Origin: Sphingomonadales bacterium
GTDB taxonomy: Bacteria > Pseudomonadota > Alphaproteobacteria > Sphingomonadales > Sphingomonadaceae
DNA: 64,000 nucleotides
Assembly (NCBI GenBank): GCA_018971065.1
Contig: JAGWVC010000003.1
Span: forward strand, 22,791 to 86,790
Direction of reading: 5' to 3'
Shown here piece after piece: positions 17,236 through 25,936 of the stretch. Made by a program: the position numbers and the translations under genes. The notes below the pieces were generated by a model that worked only from the letters and a program-made list of their open reading frames with translations, was not told where the DNA came from and did no database searches. Every line of letters begins with the position of its first letter. Position 1 is the stretch's first letter.

Positions 17236-19650
17236 CTACTCCGCAGCGCGCGGCGCGATCGGCCGGAACACCGCCAGCAGCAACAGCGCCTCGGGCTTGT
17301 CCTGCGCGGGTGGCGGCACCAGCAGGAACGCGTTGGCATCGGCGCAGCGGAACAGCCCCGGCGCCACTTCCTCGATACCGTCGGCGATCGGCGTGGCCGG
17401 CTGCTGGCGCTCCGCCAGCGCGGCGTTCTCGCTCAGGAAATCGGTGGTCGTAACGAATTTCAGGCTGTCGATCTGCAACCATTCGTACATCATGCCGAAC
17501 TGCAATCCGGCGGTGAACCGCGCCTCGCCCACCGGAATCGCCGCCATCAGCCAGCCGTCATGCGTCGCCTGCGCGGCCACGGTCTGCACGGTGGCGCCAC
17601 CGGCATCGGCAAAGATCACCGGCAGGTCCACCTTGCTGTCGGAAAAGTCGGCAAAGGTCAGCGGCAGGCCGAAGCGCTTTGCCGCCAGCAGTGTCAGCCG
17701 CGACGGCAGGCCCTGTCCGGCCAGTTCCGCCGGCAGGAACATCCGCTCCGAAGCCTTCAGGTGGAACAGCCCGCGCTGGCGCAGGCCTTTGGCGGCCACC
17801 TCGGGATCGAACAGCGCCACCGTCCGCTCGGTGCCCAGGTTCACGTCGTGCTCGAACTTCTCCAGCACCGCCAATTCGTCGGCCTGCGGCAGATACATCA
17901 GCCGGCCCAGCACCGCAGCCACGCCGCGCCGCCACAGGCCCACTTCGTCGGCACACTCGCGCCGCGTCGTCGCGCCCTTGCACGCTTGCGCAAACCGCAA
18001 GGCGCCGGCCTGCACCCGCGCGCGGATCGCGCCCTGCTCGGCGCCGATCTCGTTGGCGCGGCGCAGCGGGGTGCCATCCTCGCGATAGTCGATCACCGAC
18101 CCCATCGCCGTCGTACACACCTGCTCCAGCACCGCCACGTTGGCGCACAGCGCCTCCAGCGTCATCGGGTCATAATGGCGCGCATCGAGGAACCCGGCCT
18201 TGTCCAGCCCCGGCTGGTCCATCTCGCGCAGCAGCAGATAGCGCCCGGCAACATGCACCTTCAGCTCGCGCGCCAGCAGCGCGTCGATGTGGTTCTGCAC
18301 CGTGCCGTTATAGCCCAGGTCCACGATCATCAGCGTATCGCCCGGCGCCGGATCGGCCACCTTGCGGACATGCGCCACCAGCCGCTGCGCCAGCGCCCGG
18401 CTGGCCTTGACGATCGCGCGCTTGCGCTCGGCCTTGCGGCAATCGGCCTGCAACGCCAGGCTGGCGGTGGAATGATCCCCCAGTGCCTCTAGCGCGGCAA
18501 TTTCCTCGGCCGTATAGTGCAACTGCTTGGCCAGCGCGGCCACTTCCACGCCCAGCTCGCGATCCACGTGGCGCTGCACCAGAATGTCCTGTACCAGCGA
18601 CGCGCCGATCGCGGTGAACCGGCTGATCTCGGTGGCGTGCGCGGGATCGGCCGGCGCATCCGCCATCGCGCCATGAACCTGCATCGGCAGCCAGCCGTCG
18701 CGCATCATGAACAGCCAGTGCACCCGGCCGCCGCGCTCGCGCAGTCTGGCGGCCTCGTCGCGCAGCCAGATTTCATAGCCCGCCAGCACCGGCCCCAGCA
18801 CCGAATGGCCGAACTTTTCGGCCGCATCGCCGATCACCGGCTCCGCCAGTGCGCAGGTCGCGCGGTGCGGCAGTTGCGCGGCAATCTCGCCGTCATCCTG
18901 CGGGTGCAGCATCCCTGAAACTGTCGCCTCCAGCCGCAGCCGCTGCCGGGTGGCTTCCTCGAACTGCGCCAGATGCAGCGTGTTCACCCCGAACGGCGCC
19001 ACGCCCTTGACGTCTGCGCCGTGGTTGTCGCCGATGTGCAGGATCTCGCCCGGCTTCGCGGAAAGCTTGCGCAGCACGTCGGCATACATGCCGCCCGACT
19101 TGCCCTTGCCCACCGCGCTGGAAACGAACACCTTGTCGATCAGCGCGGCCACGTCCGGCCCGGCGCTATCGGCAATCAACTGCCGCAACTGCGCCGCATC
19201 CAGGTAAGTATCGGAGACGATCACCACCTGCAGCCCGCGCGCCTTCGCCCGCCGCATCAGTTCCACGGTGGGCACGAACGCGTGGCAATGCCGCGCCTCG
19301 GCGGCCAGTTCGGCGGCAATCGCGGCCTGGCGCGCGGCCACATCGGCATTGGGCAGCAACTGCCCATAGATCTCGGCGATCGACACTTCCTGCCGCCCCA
19401 GCCCGCGCTCGGCAAGCTTGCGCGCCTGGCCCTCGGCATAGGCGCGCTGCATCGGCGTTACCGGGTGCAGCCGCGCGAACAGGTCGCGCGGCTCATGGCA
19501 ATCGCGCCACAACAGCGTGTCGAAACAGTCCAGGCTCAGCACTTTCGCCAGCGGAAACCGGTCCAGCGCATCGGGCATCTCGTGCGGCAGGATGGCGCCG
19601 TCATCGGCAAGCGGGGCAGGGCGCAAGGGGGCAGTAAGGGGCGCGTTCAT
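17236..19650 (-). CDS. Large HAD-superfamily protein of unknown specificity
   Basis: 804 aa. An N-terminal HAD domain shows motif I LSLDCFDTLLW around D41, a motif II-like VVIVSDTYLD, the motif III lysine region GKGKSGGMYADVL and motif IV ILHIGDNHGADVKGV. The long C-terminal part (about 300-804) contains MIVDLGYNGTVQNHIDALL and no catalytic motif known to me. The start at 19650 (MNAPLTAP) avoids an Arg/Pro-rich leader present in the longer frame. It is much longer than a simple phosphatase and coupled to the downstream methyltransferase, suggesting a shared biosynthetic role, perhaps in surface polysaccharide decoration (inference). Confidence 0.8.
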   Translation of the reverse strand: MNAPLTAPLRPAPLADDGAILPHEMPDALDRFPLAKVLSLDCFDTLLWRDCHEPRDLFARLHPVTPMQRAYAEGQARKLAERGLGRQEVSIAEIYGQLLPNADVAARQAAIAAELAAEARHCHAFVPTVELMRRAKARGLQVVIVSDTYLDAAQLRQLIADSAGPDVAALIDKVFVSSAVGKGKSGGMYADVLRKLSAKPGEILHIGDNHGADVKGVAPFGVNTLHLAQFEEATRQRLRLEATVSGMLHPQDDGEIAAQLPHRATCALAEPVIGDAAEKFGHSVLGPVLAGYEIWLRDEAARLRERGGRVHWLFMMRDGWLPMQVHGAMADAPADPAHATEISRFTAIGASLVQDILVQRHVDRELGVEVAALAKQLHYTAEEIAALEALGDHSTASLALQADCRKAERKRAIVKASRALAQRLVAHVRKVADPAPGDTLMIVDLGYNGTVQNHIDALLARELKVHVAGRYLLLREMDQPGLDKAGFLDARHYDPMTLEALCANVAVLEQVCTTAMGSVIDYREDGTPLRRANEIGAEQGAIRARVQAGALRFAQACKGATTRRECADEVGLWRRGVAAVLGRLMYLPQADELAVLEKFEHDVNLGTERTVALFDPEVAAKGLRQRGLFHLKASERMFLPAELAGQGLPSRLTLLAAKRFGLPLTFADFSDSKVDLPVIFADAGGATVQTVAAQATHDGWLMAAIPVGEARFTAGLQFGMMYEWLQIDSLKFVTTTDFLSENAALAERQQPATPIADGIEEVAPGLFRCADANAFLLVPPPAQDKPEALLLLAVFRPIAPRAAE

Positions 19651-19850
19651 CGGCGGACACTCTCGCAACGGACGGCGCGGGCGGGGTTGCAACCCACCCG
19701 CAAACCTTTCCAATCGGTGAACATCTAGGCGATCGTGGTTAACCCGCGCTTCGCCGCCCGCTCGGTGTTTATGCGTAGTCGCGATCGGCCTGCCACCGAT
19801 CGTCGCAAGGGGCTATCGCCGCGCCCGGCAAAGCGGTAAGCGCGTGGACC

Positions 19851-20267
19851 ATGCCCAGCCTGCTCACCCCCGCCGAACCCGCCCCCTGGTCGCGCGAGCC
19901 CGTCCGCCCGCGCACGATGTGGGAAGCCGTGGCGCGCGGCCTGAAGAACCAGTGCCCCCGCTGCGGCGAGACGAAGCTGATGCCGAAGTTCCTGAAGCCC
20001 GCCGCGCACTGCCACGGCTGCGGGCTGGACCTCACCCCCCAGCGCGCCGACGATTTCCCGGCCTACATCTCGATGATCATCACCGGCCACCTGCTGGCAC
20101 CCGTGGTCATCGGCCTGGCGCTCTCGGGCTGGACCCCGGGCCAGATGGCGATGACGGTCATACCCGGCGCCTCGGCGCTGATGCTGGGCCTGCTGCAACC
20201 CGCCAAGGGCGCGGTCATCGCGGTGCAATGGTGGAACTCGATGCACGGCTTCCGCCGCGAAGGGTAG
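19851..20267 (+). CDS. DUF983-family zinc-ribbon membrane protein
   Basis: 138 aa. An N-terminal zinc ribbon with C35-x2-C38 (QCPRCGE) and C54-x2-C57 (CHGCGL) is followed by two hydrophobic segments (about 70-92 and 100-120). This matches the DUF983 family common in alphaproteobacteria. The role is unknown; in other genomes it is sometimes near respiratory genes. It is followed by two palindromic repeats. Confidence 0.88.
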   Translation: MPSLLTPAEPAPWSREPVRPRTMWEAVARGLKNQCPRCGETKLMPKFLKPAAHCHGCGLDLTPQRADDFPAYISMIITGHLLAPVVIGLALSGWTPGQMAMTVIPGASALMLGLLQPAKGAVIAVQWWNSMHGFRREG

Positions 20268-20279
20268 GCCTCGCTCGCG

Positions 20280-20334
20280 AATCGCTGGAGCATGATGACA
20301 TTGGATTGACCAACGTCATCATGCTCCAGCGATT
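20280..20334. repeat. Perfect 20-bp inverted repeat (large hairpin)
   Basis: Arms 20280-20299 and 20315-20334 are exact reverse complements (AATCGCTGGAGCATGATGAC and its complement). The 15-nt middle can itself pair TTGG with CCAA. It lies between the convergent ends of the DUF983 gene and motB. There is no T tract directly after it, so it looks more like a dispersed palindromic element than a simple terminator. Confidence 0.85.
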
Positions 20335-20341
20335 GTTGCTG

Positions 20342-20385
20342 TGCGATTTATTGACAAAAACCGGTTCCCACTTTTTGTCATCGCA
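20342..20385. repeat. Palindromic element with GTGGGAACCGG core (copy in intergenic DNA)
   Basis: Outer arms TGCGAT/ATCGCA and inner arms GACAAAAA/TTTTTGTC surround a CCGGTTCCCAC core. The same core with A/T-rich flanks recurs twice inside the SRAP gene at 59148-59261, so it is a dispersed repeat in this genome. It ends 3 bp before the motB stop codon and might also act as a terminator. Confidence 0.85.
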
Positions 20386-20387
20386 TT

Positions 20388-21242
20388 CTAATCCATCAGC
20401 AGGATCGAAATCCGCCGGTTCCGTGGATCGCCGGGGTTGTCGGGCAGCAACGGCTCGCGGTCCGAAACCCCCTCGATGCGCTGGAAGCGCGGTTCCTGGA
20501 TGCCGTCGCGGATCATCGCCTGCCGCGTCGCCTCGGCGCGGCCGGCGGAAAGCGACCAGTTGTTGGTGGCGCTGCCGGTGATGCCGTCGCCGTGCTTGTA
20601 GCGCAGCGCGTCGGTGTGGCCGCGGATCGAGACCCCATTCTGCTCGTCGCCGATCGTCTGGGTGATCACCCGCAGCAGTTGCACCGCGTCGGGGGTCAGG
20701 ATCGTCGTGCCCAGTTCGAACATCGAGAAGTCGGCGTTGTCCATCAGGTCGATGCGGATGCCGTCCGGCGTCGCGCTCAGCTTGACGATCTGGTTCAGCC
20801 GCTTCAGCCGCTCGCTGGCCGACAGCTTCTGCTGCAGCTTGTGCTCCATCTGCGCCACGCGCTTCACCTTGGTGCCGCCCTCCTTCGGGCCGCCGGTGGT
20901 GTCGCGCGGGATGGTCATCGATTTTGTGCCGGTTTGGCCCTTCCGGTTCGGATAGTTGTCCACATCGGTTATCGATGAACCACCCAGCAACCCGTTCGAA
21001 CCCGCCGATTCCTGCCGCAGCTTCACCAGCGTCGGCGTGAAATAGTCGGCAATGCCCTTGCGCTGCTTCTCGGTGGTGGCGCCCAGCAGCCACATCAGCA
21101 GGAAGAACGCCATCATCGCGGTCACGAAGTCGGCATAGGCCACCTTCCACGCGCCGCCGTGATGCCCGGCGGCAACGATGGTGATCTTCTTGACGATGAT
21201 CGGGGCGGGAAGCTCGTTCTTGCCCTTTTTCGGCGGCGCCAT
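20388..21242 (-). CDS. motB: Flagellar motor stator protein MotB
   Basis: 284 aa. The single N-terminal transmembrane helix contains the proton-binding aspartate D38 (VAYADFVTAMMAFFLLMWLL). The C-terminal OmpA-like peptidoglycan-binding domain (about 150-284) contains SIRGHTDALRY and NWSLSAGRAEATRQAM. It anchors the stator to the cell wall. It is the last gene of the minus-strand flagellar operon, 6 bp after motA. Confidence 0.97.
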   Translation of the reverse strand: MAPPKKGKNELPAPIIVKKITIVAAGHHGGAWKVAYADFVTAMMAFFLLMWLLGATTEKQRKGIADYFTPTLVKLRQESAGSNGLLGGSSITDVDNYPNRKGQTGTKSMTIPRDTTGGPKEGGTKVKRVAQMEHKLQQKLSASERLKRLNQIVKLSATPDGIRIDLMDNADFSMFELGTTILTPDAVQLLRVITQTIGDEQNGVSIRGHTDALRYKHGDGITGSATNNWSLSAGRAEATRQAMIRDGIQEPRFQRIEGVSDREPLLPDNPGDPRNRRISILLMD

Positions 21243-21248
21243 GAGCGA

Positions 21249-22112
21249 TTACCTTCCGCGCAGCGCGTCGAGCAGCTCGGACAGGCCCGGCCGGAAATCG
21301 TGGCCCAGCCCCGAACGCGCGCTTTCCACCACCAGCGGCTGCGGCCAGCCGTGCAGCGAGGCGATGATCACCTGCTTCACCGCATGGAAGATCTGCTCGT
21401 CCGCCTCGACGATCTGCTTCAGCCGGCCCGCCATCGGCGCCACCATGCCATAGGCCAGCAACACGCCCATGAACGTGCCGACCAGCGCCGAACCGATCAT
21501 CGCGCCCAGGATGCTCGGCGGCTTGTCGATCGATCCCATCGTCTTCACCACGCCCAGCACGGCGGCAACGATGCCCAGCGCCGGCAGCGCGTCGGCCAGG
21601 TTCTGGATCGCGTGCTGCGGCTCGTGCAGTTCGTGGAAATGCGTCTTCATCGCGTTGTCCATCACGTCCTCGACGGCGTGGACCTCCAGCGTGCCCGACG
21701 AGACGACGATCAGCGTCAGCGTGTCGGCAATCAGCGCGGTCAGCTCATGGTTGCCCAGCAGGCGCGGATATTCGGCGAAGATGGCCGAGGTCTTGGGGTC
21801 GGACACATGGCTTTCCAGCGCCACCGGCCCTTCGGTGCGCAGCATCTTCATCAGCTTGGTGGTCAGCGCGATCGCGTCGATGTGGTCCTGCTTGTTGTGC
21901 TTCGGCCCCTTGAACACTTTGGCGAAGCCGCCGCCCAGCGCCTTCAGCCCGTGCATGTTGTTGCCCGTCACCAGCGCGCCCGCCGCCGCGCCGCAGATGA
22001 TCAGCAGCTCGTGTGGGATGGCCTCCATCACGGGCCCCAGCGCGCCGCCGGTGATGGCGAAACCGCCGAACACCATGCCGAACAGGATGACGATGCCGAT
22101 ACCCGCGTACAT
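21249..22112 (-). CDS. motA: Flagellar motor stator protein MotA
   Basis: 287 aa inner-membrane proton-channel subunit with four hydrophobic segments. The N-terminal pair starts at MYAGIGIVILFGMVFGGF, and the C-terminal pair includes LPALGIVAAVLGVVKTM and LVGTFMGVLLAYGMVAPMA. A large cytoplasmic loop in the middle contacts FliG in the family. It lies between flgL and motB in the same direction; the 36 bp gap to flgL shows no promoter. Confidence 0.97.
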   Translation of the reverse strand: MYAGIGIVILFGMVFGGFAITGGALGPVMEAIPHELLIICGAAAGALVTGNNMHGLKALGGGFAKVFKGPKHNKQDHIDAIALTTKLMKMLRTEGPVALESHVSDPKTSAIFAEYPRLLGNHELTALIADTLTLIVVSSGTLEVHAVEDVMDNAMKTHFHELHEPQHAIQNLADALPALGIVAAVLGVVKTMGSIDKPPSILGAMIGSALVGTFMGVLLAYGMVAPMAGRLKQIVEADEQIFHAVKQVIIASLHGWPQPLVVESARSGLGHDFRPGLSELLDALRGR

Positions 22113-22148
22113 GCCTGATTACCCCCGAAATACGTTCGTCTTCAGCGC

Positions 22149-23072
22149 TTAGCTGATCATCGAGAACAGGCTCAGCCCGGCCAGCTTGACGAAGCTGGCC
22201 TGGCTGGCCTGGAGAATGGTGGAAACCTGCTGCAACCGCGAAACCGCCTCGGCCACGTCGGTGCCGCCCACCGTCGATTCGTCGTCGGTGCGCTGCTGTG
22301 TCATCTGGTCGCGGATCGAGGTGGTGGTGTCGATCCACGACAGGCGCGAGCCGACGATGGTCTGCGCGGTGGTCAGCGAGGTCAGGCTGTTGTCCAGCGG
22401 GGTCAGCGCGGCCTGCGCCGCCTGTTGCGGCGTGGTGCCGGCCGGGCCATTGCCCTGCAACGCGTCGCCCAGCGTCTTGACCACGGTCAGCAGGTCGGTG
22501 GCGCTGGCGCCGCTGCCCGAATTCATGAATTCCGGCCCGGTGATGCCGCGCGTTACCGTCAGCCCCGCGCCCAGACCGATCGTGTCCGACGTGGCCGACC
22601 CGGTGTAAGTGGCGTTGCCGGCGCTATCCAGCGTGTAGGCCTGGTTGGTGCCGTTGCCGCCGAACAGCGATTGCCCGCGCGAATCCGATGTGTTGGCCAG
22701 CGCCACCAGGTTCTGCCGCAGCCCGGTCACTTCGGCGCCGATGCCCTTGCGATCGGCGTCGGTCAGCGTTCCGTTGGCGGCCTGCGTCGCCAGTTCGCGG
22801 ATGCGGGTGACGATCGTGGAAATGTTGGTCAGCGTGTCGTCGGCCAGCGTCAGGTCCGATTTGGCGGCGGTGGCATTGGCATCGTCGATCTTCGACAGCG
22901 CATCCGACCGGGTCAGCATCCGCATCCGCGCCGCCGCCACCGGATCGTCGGCCGAGGTCTTCAGCCGGTTGCCGGTGCTGATCTGCGCCTGCAGGTCATT
23001 GGCCTGCGAACGCAGCGACTTCATGCTGAAGATCGCGCTATCGTAGAAACCGCTGGTGCTGATCGTGGTCAT
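22149..23072 (-). CDS. flgL: Flagellar hook-filament junction protein FlgL
   Basis: 307 aa, flagellin-like. The N-terminal coiled-coil helix reads FSMKSLRSQANDLQAQISTG and then KTSADDPVAAARM, the FlgL counterpart of the flagellin D0/D1 start. The C-terminal helix (VAEAVSRLQQVSTILQASQA) pairs with it. It follows flgK in the conserved flgKL order. Confidence 0.94.
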   Translation of the reverse strand: MTTISTSGFYDSAIFSMKSLRSQANDLQAQISTGNRLKTSADDPVAAARMRMLTRSDALSKIDDANATAAKSDLTLADDTLTNISTIVTRIRELATQAANGTLTDADRKGIGAEVTGLRQNLVALANTSDSRGQSLFGGNGTNQAYTLDSAGNATYTGSATSDTIGLGAGLTVTRGITGPEFMNSGSGASATDLLTVVKTLGDALQGNGPAGTTPQQAAQAALTPLDNSLTSLTTAQTIVGSRLSWIDTTTSIRDQMTQQRTDDESTVGGTDVAEAVSRLQQVSTILQASQASFVKLAGLSLFSMIS

Positions 23073-23115
23073 GGTGTCCTCGCGGAGCCTTTCACCGGCT
23101 CGTCAGTGCCTGAAG

Positions 23116-24453
23116 TCAGTGGATGTTGAGCAGTGTGTCGAACAGGGTGGATGAAATCTGGATGACCTTGCCCGAGGCCTGGAACGCCTGCTGAAAACGC
23201 AGCAGGTTGGCGGCCTCGTCGTCGAGGTTGACCCCGGACGATGCTTCCATCGCGGTCTTGGCATTGCTGGCGATGGCATCCAGCGCGTCGCGCGTCGTCG
23301 TCGCGCCCTGCACCGATGCCGAAAGGTCGAACAGCAGCGAATCGGCGCCGCTGGAAATCCCGGCGGTGCTCAGCGCCGACTGGAACGCGGTCAGGTTGGC
23401 CGGATTGCGGCTGTTGGCGCCGGCGCCTGCCGGCGCCGTGGCAAGCTGGCTGCCCGATGTCAGCGTCGCGGTCAGCGTCCTGGCGTCGGTGCCCGAAAAC
23501 ATCGGCTGGCCGGTGGTGCCGTCCAGCGCCACGCCGTTCGCCTGTGCGGTGTTGGCGGTGTTCGCCAGCGTGCCCGCCAGCGTATCCAGCCGCGACACCG
23601 CGCTGGCATAGGTCGTCAATGCCTGCGCGCGCCCGGCCAGCGAACCGCCGCCCAGCGTCAGCGGGCTGGTGCCCAGGGTCAGGCTGATCGTGCCGTTGGC
23701 GGCGGTGGTCAGCGCCAGCGGCGCCGCAGTGCCGCCCTGCACCAGCACCGGCCCCGAAGCGCCGCCCATCTGCACTTTCACCGAATTGTCGGCGTTGATC
23801 GTGGTGGTCAGGTCGCCATAGCCGGCCAGCTTCTGCAGGATGGCATCGCGCTGGTCCAGCAGCACCGACTGGTTCATCGCCGGATCGGTGTCCGCGCCGA
23901 TCTTCACGTTCAGCGATGCCAGGCTCTTGGCCAGATCGTTGACCTGCCGCACGTCATCGGTCGCCTGCGATTGCAACTGGCTGCCCACCGCGTCCAGCGA
24001 GGAGCGGGCGATGTTGAAGCTTTGCGCCATCGTCCGCGCCGCTTCCACCGCGCCCGCGCGCAACGCGGGGTCGGCGGGGTTGCTGGTCAATTGCTGCAAC
24101 GACGATTCGAACGCGGTGATCGCCGGAAAGACATTGCTCTGCTCGACCGCGTTGGACACGTTCTCCAGCCCCGTCACCTGCGTATCGGCGCGGGCGGAAT
24201 CGGAACTGGTGCGGCGCATCTCGGCCTGCCGGAACATGTCGGCGTTGCGCTTGATCTGCGCCGGGCCGGCGCCGAACAGCGAAACATCGCCGATGACCGA
24301 CGACGAGGTGTTGCCGGCCACTTCGCTGACCGACATCGTCCGCCGGACATAGCCTTCGGTGCCGGCATTGGCGATGTTCTGCGCGGTCACGTCCAGCGCC
24401 GCGCGGGCGGCGCGGGCGCCTGAACTGGCAATCTGGAGAAGATCGGATGCCAT
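23116..24453 (-). CDS. flgK: Flagellar hook-associated protein FlgK
   Basis: 445 aa. The N-terminal rod/hook motif region contains ALDVTAQNIANAGTEGYVRR. The C-terminal helix contains EEAANLLRFQQAF-type residues (DDEAANLLRFQQAFQASGKV), the conserved FlgK end. The middle is a variable Ala/Thr-rich domain. It is close to the lower end of family length. It starts 3 bp after the flgJ stop. Confidence 0.95.
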   Translation of the reverse strand: MASDLLQIASSGARAARAALDVTAQNIANAGTEGYVRRTMSVSEVAGNTSSSVIGDVSLFGAGPAQIKRNADMFRQAEMRRTSSDSARADTQVTGLENVSNAVEQSNVFPAITAFESSLQQLTSNPADPALRAGAVEAARTMAQSFNIARSSLDAVGSQLQSQATDDVRQVNDLAKSLASLNVKIGADTDPAMNQSVLLDQRDAILQKLAGYGDLTTTINADNSVKVQMGGASGPVLVQGGTAAPLALTTAANGTISLTLGTSPLTLGGGSLAGRAQALTTYASAVSRLDTLAGTLANTANTAQANGVALDGTTGQPMFSGTDARTLTATLTSGSQLATAPAGAGANSRNPANLTAFQSALSTAGISSGADSLLFDLSASVQGATTTRDALDAIASNAKTAMEASSGVNLDDEAANLLRFQQAFQASGKVIQISSTLFDTLLNIH

Positions 24454-24456
24454 CGC

Positions 24457-24819
24457 TTATCCTCCCGTCGCGGGGGTTGCGGGGGTTGCGGCGGGTGCGC
24501 TTGGCGCGGCGCCGGGATGCGCCAGCAACTGCTTCTCGATCATGGTGGCCAGCCCGAACGTGCCCTTGCTGGCGGCAATGTCGGCAAAGCGCTCGTCCTG
24601 CATCTGCATGAAGGTCTCGCTGCCCTGGCTGGAAAACAGGCCGTCCTTGTCGAACGTGGTCTTGCGCGCTTCGGCCAGCATCTGGCGGACGAAGATCGCC
24701 TCGAACTGCTTGGCCACCTTGGCGACCTGCGCGCGGTTCGCGGACGGGGCCGCCGGCGCGCTCGTGCCGGCGGTGGCCGATGTGGCGATCGCCAGGGCAG
24801 GGGGGTTAACGGCGCTCAT
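24457..24819 (-). CDS. flgJ: Rod-binding protein, FlgJ N-terminal domain only
   Basis: 120 aa. It contains AKQFEAIFVRQMLAEARKTT and MQMQDERFADIAAS, the rod-binding domain, and lacks the C-terminal muramidase domain of enterobacterial FlgJ. Single-domain FlgJ is usual in alphaproteobacteria. A separate lytic transglycosylase gene at 33080 may supply the missing wall-cutting activity. It overlaps the flgI stop by 4 bp. Confidence 0.92.
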   Translation of the reverse strand: MSAVNPPALAIATSATAGTSAPAAPSANRAQVAKVAKQFEAIFVRQMLAEARKTTFDKDGLFSSQGSETFMQMQDERFADIAASKGTFGLATMIEKQLLAHPGAAPSAPAATPATPATGG

Positions 24820-25925
24820 ATCACCACCATCTCCGCCTTCAGCGCCCCGGCTTCCTTCAGGGCTTCCAGGATCGCGACAAGGTCGGAAGGGCTGACCCCC
24901 AGCAGGTTCAGCGCATCGACGATCTTCGACAGCGATGCGCCGCCCTTGAACAACTGGACGTGGCTGTTGCTTTCCTCGCTGCTGATCTTGCTGGCGGGGG
25001 TCACGGCGGTCTGGCCCTGGCTGAACGGCGCGGGCTGGCTGACCTGCGACTTCTCGTCGATTCGCACCGTCAGCTTGCCGTGGCTGATCGCGGCGGGCGA
25101 AAGCCGCACCGCGCTGTTGATCACCACGGTGCCGGTGCGGCTGTTGACGATGACGCGGGCGGGCGTTTCCGCCGGCACCACGTCCAGCATTTCGATCGAT
25201 GCCATCATCCCGGCGCGCAGATCGGCGCCCGGGGGCAGCCGCAGCGCGATGGTGATCCCGTCCTCGACCGAGGCGGTGCCCGGATAGCGGCGGTTGACCG
25301 CGTCGCGCACGCGCTCGGCGGTCATGAAATCGGCCTGGCTCAGGTTCCAGCGCAGCACGTCGGCGTTCTCGAACCCGGTCGCCACCGCGCGTTCCACGGT
25401 TGCCCCGTCGGCGATGCGGCCGACGGTCGGCACGTTCACGGTCAGGCTGGAGCCGTCCTTGGCGGTGATGCCCAGCCCGCCCACTGCCAGGTTGCCCTGC
25501 GCCATCGCATAGATCTGGCCGTCGGCGCCCATCAGCGGGGCCATGATCAGCGCGCCGCCGCGCAGGGACTTGGCCTTGCCGATGGTGGAAACGGTGATGT
25601 CGATGCGCTGGCCGGGCTTGGCGAACGCCGGCAACTCGGCGGTGATCATCACCGCGGCCGCGTTCTTCAGCCCGGGCGAGACGCCGGGCGGCAATTGCAG
25701 GCCCATGCGGCCGGCGGCACCCTTCATCGCCTGCGTGAGGTACTCAAGGTTGTCGTCGCCGGTGCCGGCCAGGCCCACGACGATGCCGTAGCCGGTGAGC
25801 TGGTTGGTGCGCACGCCCTGGAACGCGCCCAGGTCGCGGATGCGGTCGGCATGGGCGGCGGCGGGGGCAAAGGCCAGCGCCAGCGCGGCGAAAAGGGCCG
25901 GAATCAGGCGGAAAAAGCGTTTCAT
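24816..25925 (-). CDS. flgI: Flagellar P-ring protein FlgI
   Basis: 369 aa periplasmic protein. The signal peptide (MKRFFRLIPALFAALALAFA) is cleaved near AHA. The mature N-terminus DRIRDLGAFQGVRTNQLTGY and GIVVGLAGTGD are the family signature; the C-terminus has DLVAILEALKEAGAL. The ATG at 25925 follows GGAGG; the 61-residue extension in the longer frame overlaps flgH and is rejected. Confidence 0.97.
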   Translation of the reverse strand: MKRFFRLIPALFAALALAFAPAAAHADRIRDLGAFQGVRTNQLTGYGIVVGLAGTGDDNLEYLTQAMKGAAGRMGLQLPPGVSPGLKNAAAVMITAELPAFAKPGQRIDITVSTIGKAKSLRGGALIMAPLMGADGQIYAMAQGNLAVGGLGITAKDGSSLTVNVPTVGRIADGATVERAVATGFENADVLRWNLSQADFMTAERVRDAVNRRYPGTASVEDGITIALRLPPGADLRAGMMASIEMLDVVPAETPARVIVNSRTGTVVINSAVRLSPAAISHGKLTVRIDEKSQVSQPAPFSQGQTAVTPASKISSEESNSHVQLFKGGASLSKIVDALNLLGVSPSDLVAILEALKEAGALKAEMVVI

Positions 25926-25936
25926 GTCCGGCCTCC

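Noticed and set aside
20304..20318. FNR-like sequence TTGACCAACGTCAT in the loop of the 20280 hairpin
   Set aside because: The last base of the second half-site is wrong and no gene starts nearby; the similarity is part of the hairpin.
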